From contig CP136061.1 in NCBI GenBank assembly GCA_032622095.1, positions 63,677,127 through 63,741,126 on the forward strand: 64,000 bases of DNA. The letters are read 5' to 3'. Both the position numbers and the translations under genes were made by a program. The notes under the pieces are model-generated. The model was not told where the DNA came from. It ran no database searches and saw nothing but the letters and a program-made list of their open reading frames with translations. This stretch comes from Siphonodentalium dalli (Eukaryota > Mollusca > Scaphopoda > Gadilida > Siphonodentaliidae). Below, piece after piece: positions 49,052 through 59,462 of this stretch; positions within the stretch are counted from its first letter, which is position 1, and each line of letters starts with the position of its first letter.

Positions 49052-50148
49052 TAGGGCTTCACGGTATATCGATATATTATCGAATGTCGATATATTTTTT
49101 AATTATCGTATCGTATCGACCCAAAACTAAATTATCGTCATCAACGATATATTTCCAAAGTTTAATACATTTGAATTAAATAAAACAAAAAGTTTCATGT
49201 AGGCGCATTCTAGCCAACAGTGTGATAACGTGCAAATAGCCGGGACTGTCACCCGCATTGGTGGCTGGCTAGACAAAGAGTCCGCTGTATTGCTAAAGGC
49301 GTTACAAATAATTAACGTGAAAAGAATGCTAGTTATTCTTAATTGAGTTCGTTGATTAAACACTGTTGTGGTGATATAAGCAGTATTTTCACAGGTTGTA
49401 TTGCGTGTGGATAATCTGGCGTGAAGCCATTTAAGTTATAAGTTCGATGTTGATGTGTCCCTAAAGCAGAGTCATTGTTGTCATTAAATTAGCGAGAATA
49501 TCGCGGAAGTATTGCCTGATTGTTCAAAGTCGTGGGGTCTCAACCCCGATCAGCTGTCGTGCATCACAACAGACAATGGGTCAAACATTTTCAAAGCTGT
49601 TGACATACTCGGATGGCAACACCTTTCCTGCTTCGGGCACAATTTGAATCTGGCTGTTAACAACTCTATGAAAGACGACAAACATGTTCGTAGATTGCTT
49701 AATATTTGCCGCGGGATAGTGTCTGCTTTCTCGACCAGCTGGATACGTCGACGCAACTTAAGAGCTATTCAGCGCGTTCTTAGCGTCAAACATGTAAATA
49801 TGTCTCTGTGCAAGTCACCTTCACATTGTTAGCCACTTTTGTTATTATTGTTTTACCTGTATGTTCTTTCATTCAAATGCTGTGTTAATTCAATAAACAT
49901 TACTATATTACGTAAACTTATCGTTTAGTTCTTACTTTCAATTACAACCGGAAGTAACATGGAAATGTTATGTATTCAACAAAAATACGCAAACTGCTAA
50001 TGCTCGTTCGCGGCTTTTCATGAAAGCATACAATTTAAAATTACATTAGTTTGGAATTCAAAACTTTAGATTATCGATATATACCCATATCGCGATAATA
50101 ATTTGGATATCGTATCGATAATATTTTTGATCATATCGTGAAGCCCTA
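49052..50148 (+). mobile_element. hAT-type DNA transposon with perfect 8-bp target duplication
   Basis: A 1,097-bp element starting TAGGGCTTCACGGTATATCG and ending CGATATGATC...CGTGAAGCCCTA in inverted orientation. It is flanked on both sides by the identical octamer GTGCCAAG (49044-49051 and 50149-50156), the target-duplication length of hAT transposons. Subterminal regions are full of ATATCGATAT-like palindromes, possible transposase binding sites (inference). It contains a transposase fragment at 49512-49832. The interrupted host repeat is a bivalve-type dispersed repeat (F1), and a second, uninterrupted F1 copy follows at once, which shows the empty site TGTGCCAAGTTTCACGG near 50310. Confidence 0.88.
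49512..49832 (+). pseudogene. hAT transposase fragment (ZBED-like)
   Basis: An open frame of about 106 residues matching the central RNase H-like region of hAT transposases. Visible motifs are CITTDNGSNIFKAV (second catalytic Asp region, family form TDNGxNxxxA) and LSCFGHNLNLAVNNSM, which carries the C-x2-H signature of the hAT insertion domain. It is far shorter than a full transposase (about 600 residues): the BED finger, the first Asp region and the C-terminal dimerisation domain are absent. It lies inside the 1.1 kb element with intact ends, so the element is an internally deleted copy that would need a transposase supplied in trans. Confidence 0.8.
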
Positions 50149-50635
50149 GTGCCAAGATTAAAAAACATTGACCGAAAAATGTAGGAATAAAAGCTAGGAC
50201 AAAAGTATACATGTTGCGAAAAATTTCTATGTCGAAAAAGGGGGGATAACTCCACCAAAAAAAGTCCGACAGACGTCATAATCGCAGGTGCACAGGTTCC
50301 CATGGTGGTTGATGTCTGTGCCAAGTTTCACGGAAATTGATAAAAAAACGACTGAGAAAAACTCATTTGACAAATTTGTGTCCACGGACGGACGGACGGA
50401 CAAGCTGACTCCAGTATACCCCCCCTAACTTCGTTGCGGGGGGGGGTATAATTAATTATTAAATCAATTATTAATTAATAATAATACATTGATACATATA
50501 TCATTGTATTATTGTATTATGATTGTTTCCATTTAATATCCAAATAAACAAGCTTTTTTTTTACATGTTCAATTGATTTGTTATTTGTCCATGTCCTCCA
50601 TACAATTCAAAATAGTCCCAATTGCAAATGTCTGG

Positions 50636-50947
50636 TTAATTATTGCCATTTTTCAGAATAGGGTACTCATAATTTGACTTCATTAATAAGAATGGTGTTC
50701 CTTCTTCTGCAGAAAGACGGCTCCTCTCATGGAAAACAGATATGATGCTACATCTGTCACCACAGTTTAACGATGAAAGTGGAAGTAGATAAAAGTTCTC
50801 GGTACCTAAAGTGAACTTATTATAAAATGTTACAAATCTCTCTTCATTACTCTTATGATGTTCATATTTCAAAACTTTTAATAAATGGTATGCATTCCTC
50901 AATATGTGTTCTACATCCCTGTGAAGTTCCATTGCATACAGTTGTGG
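50636..50947 (-). CDS. Candidate 3'-terminal exon, unknown protein
   Basis: An open frame on the minus strand preceded by a plausible acceptor (GGCAATATCTAG) and ending in TAA. From the acceptor it reads INPQLYAMELHRDVEHIL and later LLKVLKYEHHKSNEERF, ending EYPILKNGNN, about 103 residues. Composition is balanced, with charged helical stretches, a mid-region rich in Phe/Tyr/Leu and two cysteines (NCGDRC), unlike the Phe/Ile/Lys-rich accidental frames around it. There is also an in-frame ATG (50932), so it could be a short single-exon gene. I recognise no family. It sits between the bivalve-type repeat with the hAT insertion and a fragment of dispersed repeat R1. It could still be a decayed transposon piece or a chance frame. 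Confidence 0.35.
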   Translation of the reverse strand, partial: PQLYAMELHRDVEHILRNAYHLLKVLKYEHHKSNEERFVTFYNKFTLGTENFYLLPLSSLNCGDRCSIISVFHERSRLSAEEGTPFLLMKSNYEYPILKNGNN

Positions 50948-50994
50948 ATTTATCTAGATATTGCCAAATTACCTGACCCACCCAAAATTGGAAA

Positions 50995-51180
50995 CAAATT
51001 GGGCAAACGTGCGTCTCCCCCTTAAAGTCCTGCAAATTGGGAGTTTTCAATTCCAATCAAATGTTTAATTGAATCGGGCTAAAGATTCCAAATTGCAACA
51101 AATCTTGAATCAAATCGCTGTATTGAGTGTGTATAGATAGGCACAAGTTTGTGGGAAGTGGATACATTTAAATTGTTAGC
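50995..51180. repeat. R1 fragment
   Basis: GTCCTGCAAATTGGGAGTTT, CAACAAATCTTGAATCAAAT and CGCTGTATTGAGTGTG match the middle of R1. Confidence 0.6.
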
Positions 51181-51799
51181 TGTAAAAAATTGAAAACCTC
51201 ATAATAATAAAAGATCACCACTTTCCAGATATAAACGAAGAAGGATGACTCTAGAATGGAAAATTCGAACAACATCATGGAGCACACCTTTGAAAACACT
51301 CCCGATGTCGAACATCAATACCAAGTTGAGATATGATAAACCATGGTGTAGTTATCTACACAAATGGACAGAACACTTTAGTGTTATGTCTGTAATCCAA
51401 TTTAAACTCAGCGGTCTCGTCTGGACGCTACTTAAGCCCTATCCTTAACTGTTACTCCCATTGATGTTATAACAACTATCATTGTAATTTAACCCTTTCC
51501 TTACTCAGTACCAAAAATATACATTGGAATGGATTCATTTGGAGGAATGTTCAGGAAATATAAGTAGACAACAGACAGGCAAAATGATAATACAAGAACA
51601 GATTCCTATTCGTTGATCAGATAATAATTTCAACTAATGGCCATAATTGACCTATTACCTTGACCTTTCTTGAACTTACATTATTATCTGAAGATTTCCT
51701 CAAGGAGCTATACTCCCCAATGAGATTCAAGTAAAGAAAGGATTAAATCTGATTTAAAAACAGGGAGTATACGTGCAAAAATATACAAGTCTTAATATC

Positions 51800-52160
51800 A
51801 CCACTAAGAAGAATATGGAGTAATAGACTTTTTCTTATATTCGTTACTGATAGTTCTCCAATCACAACATTTTGCATGTTAAAATCTGTAACAGTGATTT
51901 GTGAACAAACATTGCTAATTGTAGTGTAAGTTCAAATATTTTAGTTTTCAGAATAATTTTCAATGCTTTGATATTTATCAATGTTTACTGTGAAGTTTTG
52001 ATTAAACTTTGGTATCTTATTGGATTTATTTGACTAATTGGAATTTTATCTGTAATTCCACTGTATTGGAGAGTAAGTATTAATAAAGATAAGAACAAAT
52101 TCAATCTATTTTTTCATATACTTGTTGATGATAGTTGTTTAACAGACAGTCATTGATTCC
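51800..52160 (+). repeat. 400-bp dispersed repeat, copy 2
   Basis: Partner of 31690-32110, same order and orientation, about 75-80% alike by eye. Confidence 0.65.
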
Positions 52161-52335
52161 CTTAACAGAAGTGAATCGTTGACGTAATTTACGTACATAA
52201 TAAAATAATAAATGATCCATAAATTACATGCATTTGAGACAGTTATTTCATTGCACAGAGCAATTATTACCCTGTAACTGACATGCAGCTAGCTACTGCA
52301 GTGCAACTTCTGATAAGAGCATTTCTACTTCAAGC

Positions 52336-53384
52336 TAGAGCTTCACGATATTGAATCAAGTTATACCGACTACGGTGTTGAAAAATATATCGCGATATGA
52401 CTAAATACCGTGGGAAATTTTTATTTGTCAAAATCTTCTGAATTATTTCGCATTTATGACTCATTCGCATCCAACACAAACAAAGCAGACCATCGGAGCG
52501 TCATAGAGTCAGCGTCAACACGGAAATGGGAAAACTAATGGTTGTGTCGCTTACGTTCATAAATTCATAAATTGCCTGGGCATCGCTTACGATTACAAAA
52601 AATAACATACTAATATTATTTGAATTTTGTCTTAATTTATATGAACACAACAAACAAAAATAAAACATTAAACAATGATAGTTATTACAAATAAAGTGAA
52701 GCCAGACAGGCGATGTTGTGTTAGCTTTCGGAAGAAGTGCTAATTTGTCTTTATCGTTTTTTAATTTGTCCATATTGAAATTCTAGCTGAGACTATTGAA
52801 TGCATGAGAGTGGTAGGTGGGCGTGAAGTGCCCGGGATGGCCGAAAAGATCGAGTGATCTTCTCCTTCACCCCATGACTATTGAATGCCTAACTCGGCCT
52901 ACCATATATACATCATTGCGATTATATCGCCATCGGCGTATTTCGTTTCTCACACTGGCCAGGGTGTAGGTAAACCAACAATGGCGCAATGTGTCGACAA
53001 CATGTGTACAAACGTTAGCGCTCATTGGATTATGGCTTTGATGTACACGCAATGAAATTGTTTTATTACTTCTGACAACACACTCTGATGAGGCGCATGA
53101 ACGAAGGCGTTGCCACTATTCAATTACTGATACAACCATTTGCAGTAAAAAAAAACGCTGGTAGCACTTGATCCAAAACATGTATGTGTCTCTTTGTCTC
53201 TTTGATCTGCCTCTTTTCAACTAAGTTTCATACGTTTTTGGCAATTTTAAATAAAAAAAACAACTAAATAATTGGAATATCGTCACCCACGATATACCAA
53301 CTATCAATTTTTTTTCGAAACTGACTACACGATATAAAAAATTATATCGCGATATGACTAAATACCGAAAACCGTGAAGCTCTA
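52336..53384 (-). mobile_element. Second hAT-type element with 8-bp target duplication
   Basis: A 1,049-bp element with terminal inverted repeats TAGAGCTTCACG / CGTGAAGCTCTA, one or two bases different from the ends of the element at 49052. It is flanked by the identical octamer CTTCAAGC (52328-52335 and 53385-53392). The subterminal zones again contain ATATCGCGATAT palindromes, here with a shared TATATCGCGATATGACTAAATACCG-type block at both ends. A minus-strand frame near 52660-52770 starts MDKLKNDKDKLALLPK and runs to SPVWLHF, reminiscent of the BED zinc finger that begins hAT transposases (tentative). Confidence 0.85.
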
Positions 53385-53877
53385 CTTCAAGCCAGGCACT
53401 CAATTTACGGGCAAGTCCCTTGTGACAATCACGGTAAGTATGAAGACTCTTGTTAAAGATGACAAACACCATGTACCACCCAATGACAGGCAGTAGGATT
53501 CGTATGCATGACAATTAAGAACACTCAGTGGACCAATGTGTCAAAGTCATTCTAGCTTCTATTCTTTTAGTTGTACACACATTAATATATATTTAATAGC
53601 TGTGATTCTGCTCAATACAAGTGCTTCATGCTATTAATGGGCATGAAATAACGTCCTTTAGTATACTCTTCACTATTTCACAAGTGACTTGTCTTTGTTT
53701 GTTGTTGTTTTCTAATTTTCATCTATAACTGCAATATTCTACTTCAGTTAGCAAAATATTGTGAATAAAATATAGATTGGAAATAATTAGGAGATTGAAC
53801 ACAATCTGTGGCTTCAAACAAAAATCTGAAATGCTTAAGGAATAATCTTGGTTTCCTATTGTAATTACACAGTTTAA

Positions 53878-54286
53878 AGGTACTAAATCCGATCAGACGC
53901 TCATAAATTACTATTTCTTTGGCTTTGGGGGTAAAAATATTTGATTCGAGTTGAGGAACCTACCCATCAAAGCTCAGTGTGATCAGATATCGATTTTTGA
54001 AGTTTGTTATTTTTCACCACCAGGAAAGTTTGGCAGCCTAGCAAATATTCGACAAGCAGACCACTTGATTTTAGAGTTATCCATCTTCATCTGCAAGACA
54101 GTCCGTTTGACCACGTGTTTCTGGGCCACTTGCTACTGCAGATCTTGAGAAATAACAAACTTCAAAAATTGATATCTGATCACTGAGCTTTGATGGGTGG
54201 GTTCCTCGACTTGATTCAAATATTTTTTTTTAACCCAGAAGCGAAAGAAATAGTAATTTAGGAGTGACTGATCGGACTGAGTACCT
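53878..54286. mobile_element. TTAA-flanked fold-back MITE (piggyBac-type)
   Basis: A 409-bp element flanked by TTAA at 53874-53877 and 54287-54290. The arms are long inverted repeats starting AGGTACTAAATCCGATCAG; the inner arms also match (CCCATCAAAGCTCAGTG, GATATCGATTTTTGAAG), so almost the whole element folds back. TTAA duplication is characteristic of piggyBac-group transposons. No coding capacity. Confidence 0.75.
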
Positions 54287-54387
54287 TTAAAGACATATCA
54301 TGTACTTGTTCGGTTGCGTGAAATTGATATGTTAGTAATCAGGGTCTATGTCAACTGGAGGAATGCAGAATTATACTAACATCACAG

Positions 54388-54449
54388 GCAATTTAAAAGA
54401 AATCGACCATACCACTCCATAGAAAACTTCATCAAAACTACGCTCAATG
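54388..54449 (+). other. Candidate small plus-strand exon
   Basis: A 62-nt segment after ATACTAACATCACAG and before a consensus donor (ATG|GTAAGTAT). One frame is open throughout (begins QFKRNRPYHS). The branchpoint-like TACTAAC is closer to the AG than usual. It could join the candidate exons at 47-48 kb, but the link is only an inference from strand and splice sites. Confidence 0.2.
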
Positions 54450-54688
54450 GTAAGTATTTACATCTTGATTCGGGACTTAACTATCGGCAATAAACTGACA
54501 CAAATGATTGCGGCGTCGAGAGTGATTGCTTTTAATTAATATATAACAATGACGGTGTGTGTTGTCAATTTGGATTAATGTTCGTAAAAAATAACTACTT
54601 TGAACAACATAATTCTCAGTTTCTATTTGATCACCCTACTGGAGTGTTTCCCTATCACTTTAAAAGACATCATGTCGCACCACAAACT

Positions 54689-56302
54689 CATATATTGTGT
54701 TGCGATTCAGGAAGAGTTTGTGATTTGGTATGATGTCTTTAAACTATGGAATTATATTATGTTATATATTGTGTAGCGATTCAGGAAGAGTTTGTGATTT
54801 GGTATGTCTTTAAACTATGGAATTATATTATGTTATATATTGTGTAGCGATTCAGGAAGAGTTTGTGATTTGGTATGTCTTTAAACTATGGAATTATATT
54901 ATGTTATATATTGTGTAGCGATTCAGGAAGAGTTTGTGATTTGGTATGATGTCTTTAAACTATGGAATTATATTATGTTATATATTGTGTAGCGATTCAG
55001 GAAGAGTTTGTGATTTGGTATGTCTTTAAACTATGGAATTATATTATGTTATATATTGTGTAGCGATTCAGGAAGAGTTTGTGATTTGGTATGTCTTTAA
55101 ACTATGGAATTATATTATGTTATATATTGTGTAGCGATTCAGGAAGAGTTTGTGATTTGGTATGATGTCTTTAAACTATGGAATTATATTATGTTATATA
55201 TTGTGTAGCGATTCAGGAAGAGTTTGTGATTTGGTATGATGTCTTTAAACTATGGAATTATATTATGTTATATATTGTGTTGCGATTCAGGAAGAGTTTG
55301 TGATTTGGTATGATGTCTTTAAACTATGGAATTATATTATGTTATTATTTGTTATATATTGTGTTGCGATTCAGGAAGAGTTTGTGATTTGGTATGATGT
55401 CTTTAAACTATGGAATTATATTATGTTATATATTGTGTAGCGATTCAGGAAGAGTTTGTGATTTGGTATGATGTCTTTAAACTATGGAATTATATTATGT
55501 TATATATTGTGTAGCGATTCAGGAAGGGTTTGTGATTTGGTATGATGTCTTTAAACTATGGAATTATATTATGTTATATATTGTGTAGCGATTCAGGAAG
55601 AGTTTGTGATTTGGTATGATGTCTTTAAACTATGGAATTATATTATGTTATATATTGTGTAGCGATTCAGGAAGGGTTTGTGATTTGGTATGTCTTTAAA
55701 CTATGGAATTATATTATGTTATATATTGTGTAGCGATTCAGGAAGGGTTTGTGATTTGGTATGATGTCTTTAAACTATGGAATTATATTATGTTATATAT
55801 TGTGTTGCGATTCAGGAAGAGTTTGTGATTTGGTATGATGTCTTTAAACTATGGAATTATATTATGTTATATATTGTGTAGCGATTCAGGAAGAGTTTGT
55901 GATTTGGTATGATGTCTTTAAACTATGGAATTATATTATGTTATATATTGTGTAGCGATTCAGGAAGGGTTTGTGATTTGGTATGATGTCTTTAAACTAT
56001 GGAATTATATTATGTTATATATTGTGTAGCGATTCAGGAAGGGTTTGTGATTTGGTATGATGTCTTTAAACTATGGAATTATATTATGTTATATATTGTG
56101 TAGCGATTCAGGAAGAGTTTGTGATTTGGTATGATGTCTTTAAACTATGGAATTATATTGTGTTATATATTGTGTAGCGATTCAGGAAGGGTTTGTGATT
56201 TGGTATGTCTTTAAACTATGGAATTATATTATGTTATATATTGTGTAGCGATTCAGGAAGGGTTTGTGATTTGGTATGTCTTTAAACTATGGAATTATAT
56301 TA
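54689..56302 (+). repeat. 74/71-bp tandem array, 22 copies
   Basis: A unit containing GCGATTCAGGAAGAGTTTGT, GATTTGGTATGATGTCTTTA and AACTATGGAATTATATTATG. Fifteen copies have TATGATGTC (74 bp) and seven lack 3 bp (TATGTC, 71 bp). Separate variants are AGAG/AGGG and GTGTAG/GTGTTG. One unit near 55340 has a small extra insertion. The array ends 247 bp from the RPTP stop codon. Confidence 0.95.
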
Positions 56303-56548
56303 GGATACTGAGACTCTTACCTTACAATTATATATCAATGAAAAATATCAAACTGAAAATGCAATTTTGAGTTGGAAATATCAATAAATATTGGGAACTT
56401 TATAGTGATATTTCTGTAACGTCGCATTTTGCCGCCACAAAATTCCTACACTCAATATTCACTTCCGACCTAATGTAATTATACTATTTTATAAAAACAT
56501 TAGAATTTTAGAAACCAATGGCAAATTGGATGTAATTACATTAATTAA

Positions 56549-56725
56549 TTAATGTGTGCTTTTAATTTCATCATAGACGTTATCCCTGTCTTCTTCCACA
56601 TTAGTATAATCTGGCTGGTTCATCTTAAGATGGTAGTAAGAAGCCGGAGCCGGGTTTGGAAATGTGTCGTAGGTATCATCTATGAATGCTCTATTCACAG
56701 CTTCATGTAGAAACTTATACTGTTC
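56549..56725 (-). CDS. Receptor-type protein tyrosine phosphatase, terminal coding exon
   Basis: Last coding exon (58 codons plus TAA) of a receptor protein tyrosine phosphatase. RPTPs are single-pass membrane proteins that normally remove phosphate from tyrosine; the second (D2) domain usually regulates rather than catalyses. The exon opens after a good acceptor (CTTTGCAG) with EQYKFLHEAV, the conserved helix that ends classical PTP domains (family form QYxFxHxAL). About 15 residues on, the fold ends and a tyrosine-rich tail follows: YDTF, YYHL, YTNV and YDEI. YTNV fits the Grb2-type YxN motif, and YTNV-x7-YDEI has ITAM-like spacing. It joins the exon at 59327-59462 in phase 0. Downstream of the stop the 3' side runs into a 74-bp tandem array; no AATAAA was found before it. 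The PTP assignment is strong; the subfamily is not determined. Confidence 0.85.
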   Translation of the reverse strand, partial: EQYKFLHEAVNRAFIDDTYDTFPNPAPASYYHLKMNQPDYTNVEEDRDNVYDEIKSTH

Positions 56726-57170
56726 CTGCAAAGTGGAAGGTGAATAATATATTAGATATAGTTGAAGCTAGACAATTTGATATAATGCCAGCCAAACTCA
56801 GATTTGATTAACAATAGGAATATATATATTTATATAAAAAAAATAGAGTGCAATTGGACCATTACCAGGACCAAGTAAAATCTCAATCAGTTGTGTGATG
56901 TATTGTTTTAATTGATTCCTGGAATTGTTTTTTAAATCTATAATACGTGCGACATAAAACTGGCTGACTATTCATCATCAAATTTATATTGAAAGCTAAT
57001 ACTGATTAAATGGACAAAGTTTGCTTTCAATAAGTAAAGAGGTGCACAACGGAAGTGCTAAAAGTGATCAGTGATATCAAATATTTATTGTTGCGGAAAT
57101 AATGGCTCAATTCATATCTACATGGTACATGCTATATACATGCTGAATTGTTCAAATTCTCATGGTTTTG

Positions 57171-58548
57171 TTAATAAGGGTACCCAGGATCTCATGATGT
57201 TAATGAGGGTACCCAGGATCTCATGATGTTGATTAGGGTACCCAGGATCTCATGATGGTCATTAGGGTACCCATGATCTCAAGATGTTGATTAGGGTACC
57301 CAAGATCTCATGATGTTGATAAGGGTACCCAGGATCTCATGATAATTAGGACACCCATGATCTCATGAGGTTGATTAGGGCACCCAGGATATCATGATGT
57401 TGATAAGGGTACCCAGGATCTCATGATGTTAATAAGGGTACCCAGGATCTCATGATGTTGATTAGGGTACCCATGATCTCATGATAATTAGGACACCCAG
57501 GATATCGTGATGTTGATTAGGGTACCCAGGATCTCATGATGTTGATAAGGGTACCCAGGATCTCATGATAATTAGGACACCCATGATCTCATGAGGTTCA
57601 TTAGGGCACCCAGGATCCAGGATCTCATGATGTTCATTGGGGTACCCAGGATCTCATGATAATTAGGACTCCCAGGATCTCATGATAATTAGGACTCCCA
57701 GGATCTCATGATGATAATTAGGACACCCAGGATCTCATGATGATTATTAGGACACCCAGGATCTCATGATGATAATTAGGACACCCAGGATCTCATGATG
57801 ATAATTAGGACACCCAGGATCTCATGATGATAATTAGGACACCCAGGATATCATGATGTTAATAAGGGTACCCAGGATCTCATGATGTTGATAAGGGTAC
57901 CCAGGATCTCATGATAATTAGGACACCCATGATCTCATGAGGTTGATTAGGGCACCCAGGATCCAGGATCTCATGATGTTCATTGGGGTACCCAGGATCT
58001 CATGATAATTAGGACTCCCAGGATCTCATGATGATTATTAGGACACCCAGGATCTCATGAGGTTGATTAGGGCACCCATGATCTCATGATGTTGATAAGG
58101 GTACCCAGGATCTCATGATGTTGATAAGGGTACCCAGGATCCAGGATCTCATGATATTGATTAGGGTACCCAGGATCCATGATCTCATGTTGGTTATTAG
58201 GGTACCCATGATCTCATGATAATTAGGACACCCAGGATCTCATGATGTTAATATGGGTACCCAGGATTTCATGATTATTGGGATACCCAGTATCTCATGT
58301 TGATTAGGGTACCCATTATCTCATGATAATTAGGACACCCAGGATCTCATGATGTTAATATGGGTACCCAGGATTTCATGATGTTAATATGGGTACCCAG
58401 GATTTCATGATTATTGGGATACCCAGTATCTCATGTTGATTATGGTACCCATTATCTCATGATTATTAGGACACCCAGGATCTCATGATGTTGATTTTAC
58501 TAAGCAGGATCTCATGATGTTGATTTGGGTACCCATGATCTCATATAT
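57171..58548 (+). repeat. Minisatellite in the RPTP intron (29/26-bp units)
   Basis: Dozens of units of GGATCTCATGATGTTGATTA+GGGTACCCA (29 bp) or the shorter ATAATTAGGACACCCA version, with mixtures such as GATGATAATTAGGACACCC. It lies in the 2.6 kb intron between the two RPTP exons. Confidence 0.95.
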
Positions 58549-59326
58549 GTTAGTTATATATTATCATAAATTTGATGTCCCAATATTCATAAACAACATC
58601 ATTGTTATAACGATATACATACAGTTAACATTGTCGGTATAATTATTGCCATATGTCTATCAAGCTCGTTCATCCCAAAAAAATGAGTAAATATTTCATT
58701 TGAGTGTAGTTCAGACACTGTGTTCTCTCAAATGGAACAGTCGATGTGATTGTAATTTTCGACAATAGACAGTTGGTTGCAGTTGGCTGTTGCTGTACTA
58801 ACTTATCAGTTTTATTAACCGAATTAAGTTCGCAATATGTCTTAAAATAATGACAATTAACATTCAATTGAAGATGGAAGGAATTAACCTCATTTTTCAT
58901 AAATACTATTTTGTATTCTTATACATATAATAACAATATATATACAATATATGCTTACAGCCATAGACAGGGTTAACATTGTAATATAATCCTCACTTCT
59001 ATATACTACACATGTCCCCTTATATTCTTCAGTCAGTAAACTCATACATGTATCTGAGAATTAACAGGACTTGTGTCAATGTAACAGCATTCCCTGGATT
59101 TAAGCGCTTAATTTGTATTCCTTAGGAAATGTTCTCATTCTTGAACATTCCCATCAACAGATAGGAAACCTCCTGCAATTGTATTATCTCTCGTCTGCTA
59201 ATATTTCCTGAACATCCCGGCCTACAGATAAATAATAGACCATTCCAATGTATACTTTTATAAATGAAGGGGAAAATCCATTTAGTAAAGAAAGGCTATT
59301 AAAATTGTTATATTGAAAATACTTAC

Positions 59327-59462
59327 GATGTTGGGTATCATCTCAGCCCTTTGTTCGCGGAGACTATTTACGCAGCTGAATATATCTAAGTTCTGTTCTC
59401 CCTTGCCGTTATCAATAAGGTAGACAGCAGCGATAAAAATTCCAGTGGCACCTATACCATCA
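59327..59462 (-). CDS. Receptor-type protein tyrosine phosphatase, D2 P-loop exon
   Basis: Internal exon (136 nt) of the same RPTP gene, bounded by acceptor TTTTGCAG and donor GTAAGT. After one base completing a split codon it reads DGIGATGIFIAAVYLIDN and ends REQRAEMIPNI, running directly into EQYKFLHEAV of the next exon. This is the phosphatase signature loop plus the following helix of a PTP domain, where active enzymes have HCxAGxGR[ST]G. The catalytic Cys would lie in the previous exon, which was not found in the remaining 4.5 kb. The loop Arg that binds phosphate is Ala here (GIGATG), so this domain is predicted to be inactive, as is common for D2 domains. The intron to the next exon is 2.6 kb and contains a 1.4 kb minisatellite. 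Cytoplasmic, juxtaposed to an unseen D1 domain (inference). Confidence 0.85.

Larger units (their letters stand above)
48880..50455. repeat. Two tandem F1-type copies, one split by a hAT element
   Basis: The left part 48890-49051 and right part 50149-50345 share GACCGAAAAATGTAGGAATA, GTCGAAAAAGGGG-ATAACTC and ATAATCGCAGGTGCACAGG. The 3' end has (GGAC)n at 50385-50402 and an inverted TATACCCCCCC...GGGGGGGTATA hairpin at 50416-50449. Confidence 0.7.

Noticed and set aside
49512-49832. A domesticated host ZBED gene
   Set aside because: The frame lies inside an element with intact inverted ends and target duplication and covers only a fraction of the protein.
54689-58548. Regularly spaced repeats resembling a CRISPR array
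   Set aside because: Units are contiguous with no unique spacers, the sequence is eukaryotic with spliced exons, and no cas gene is present.
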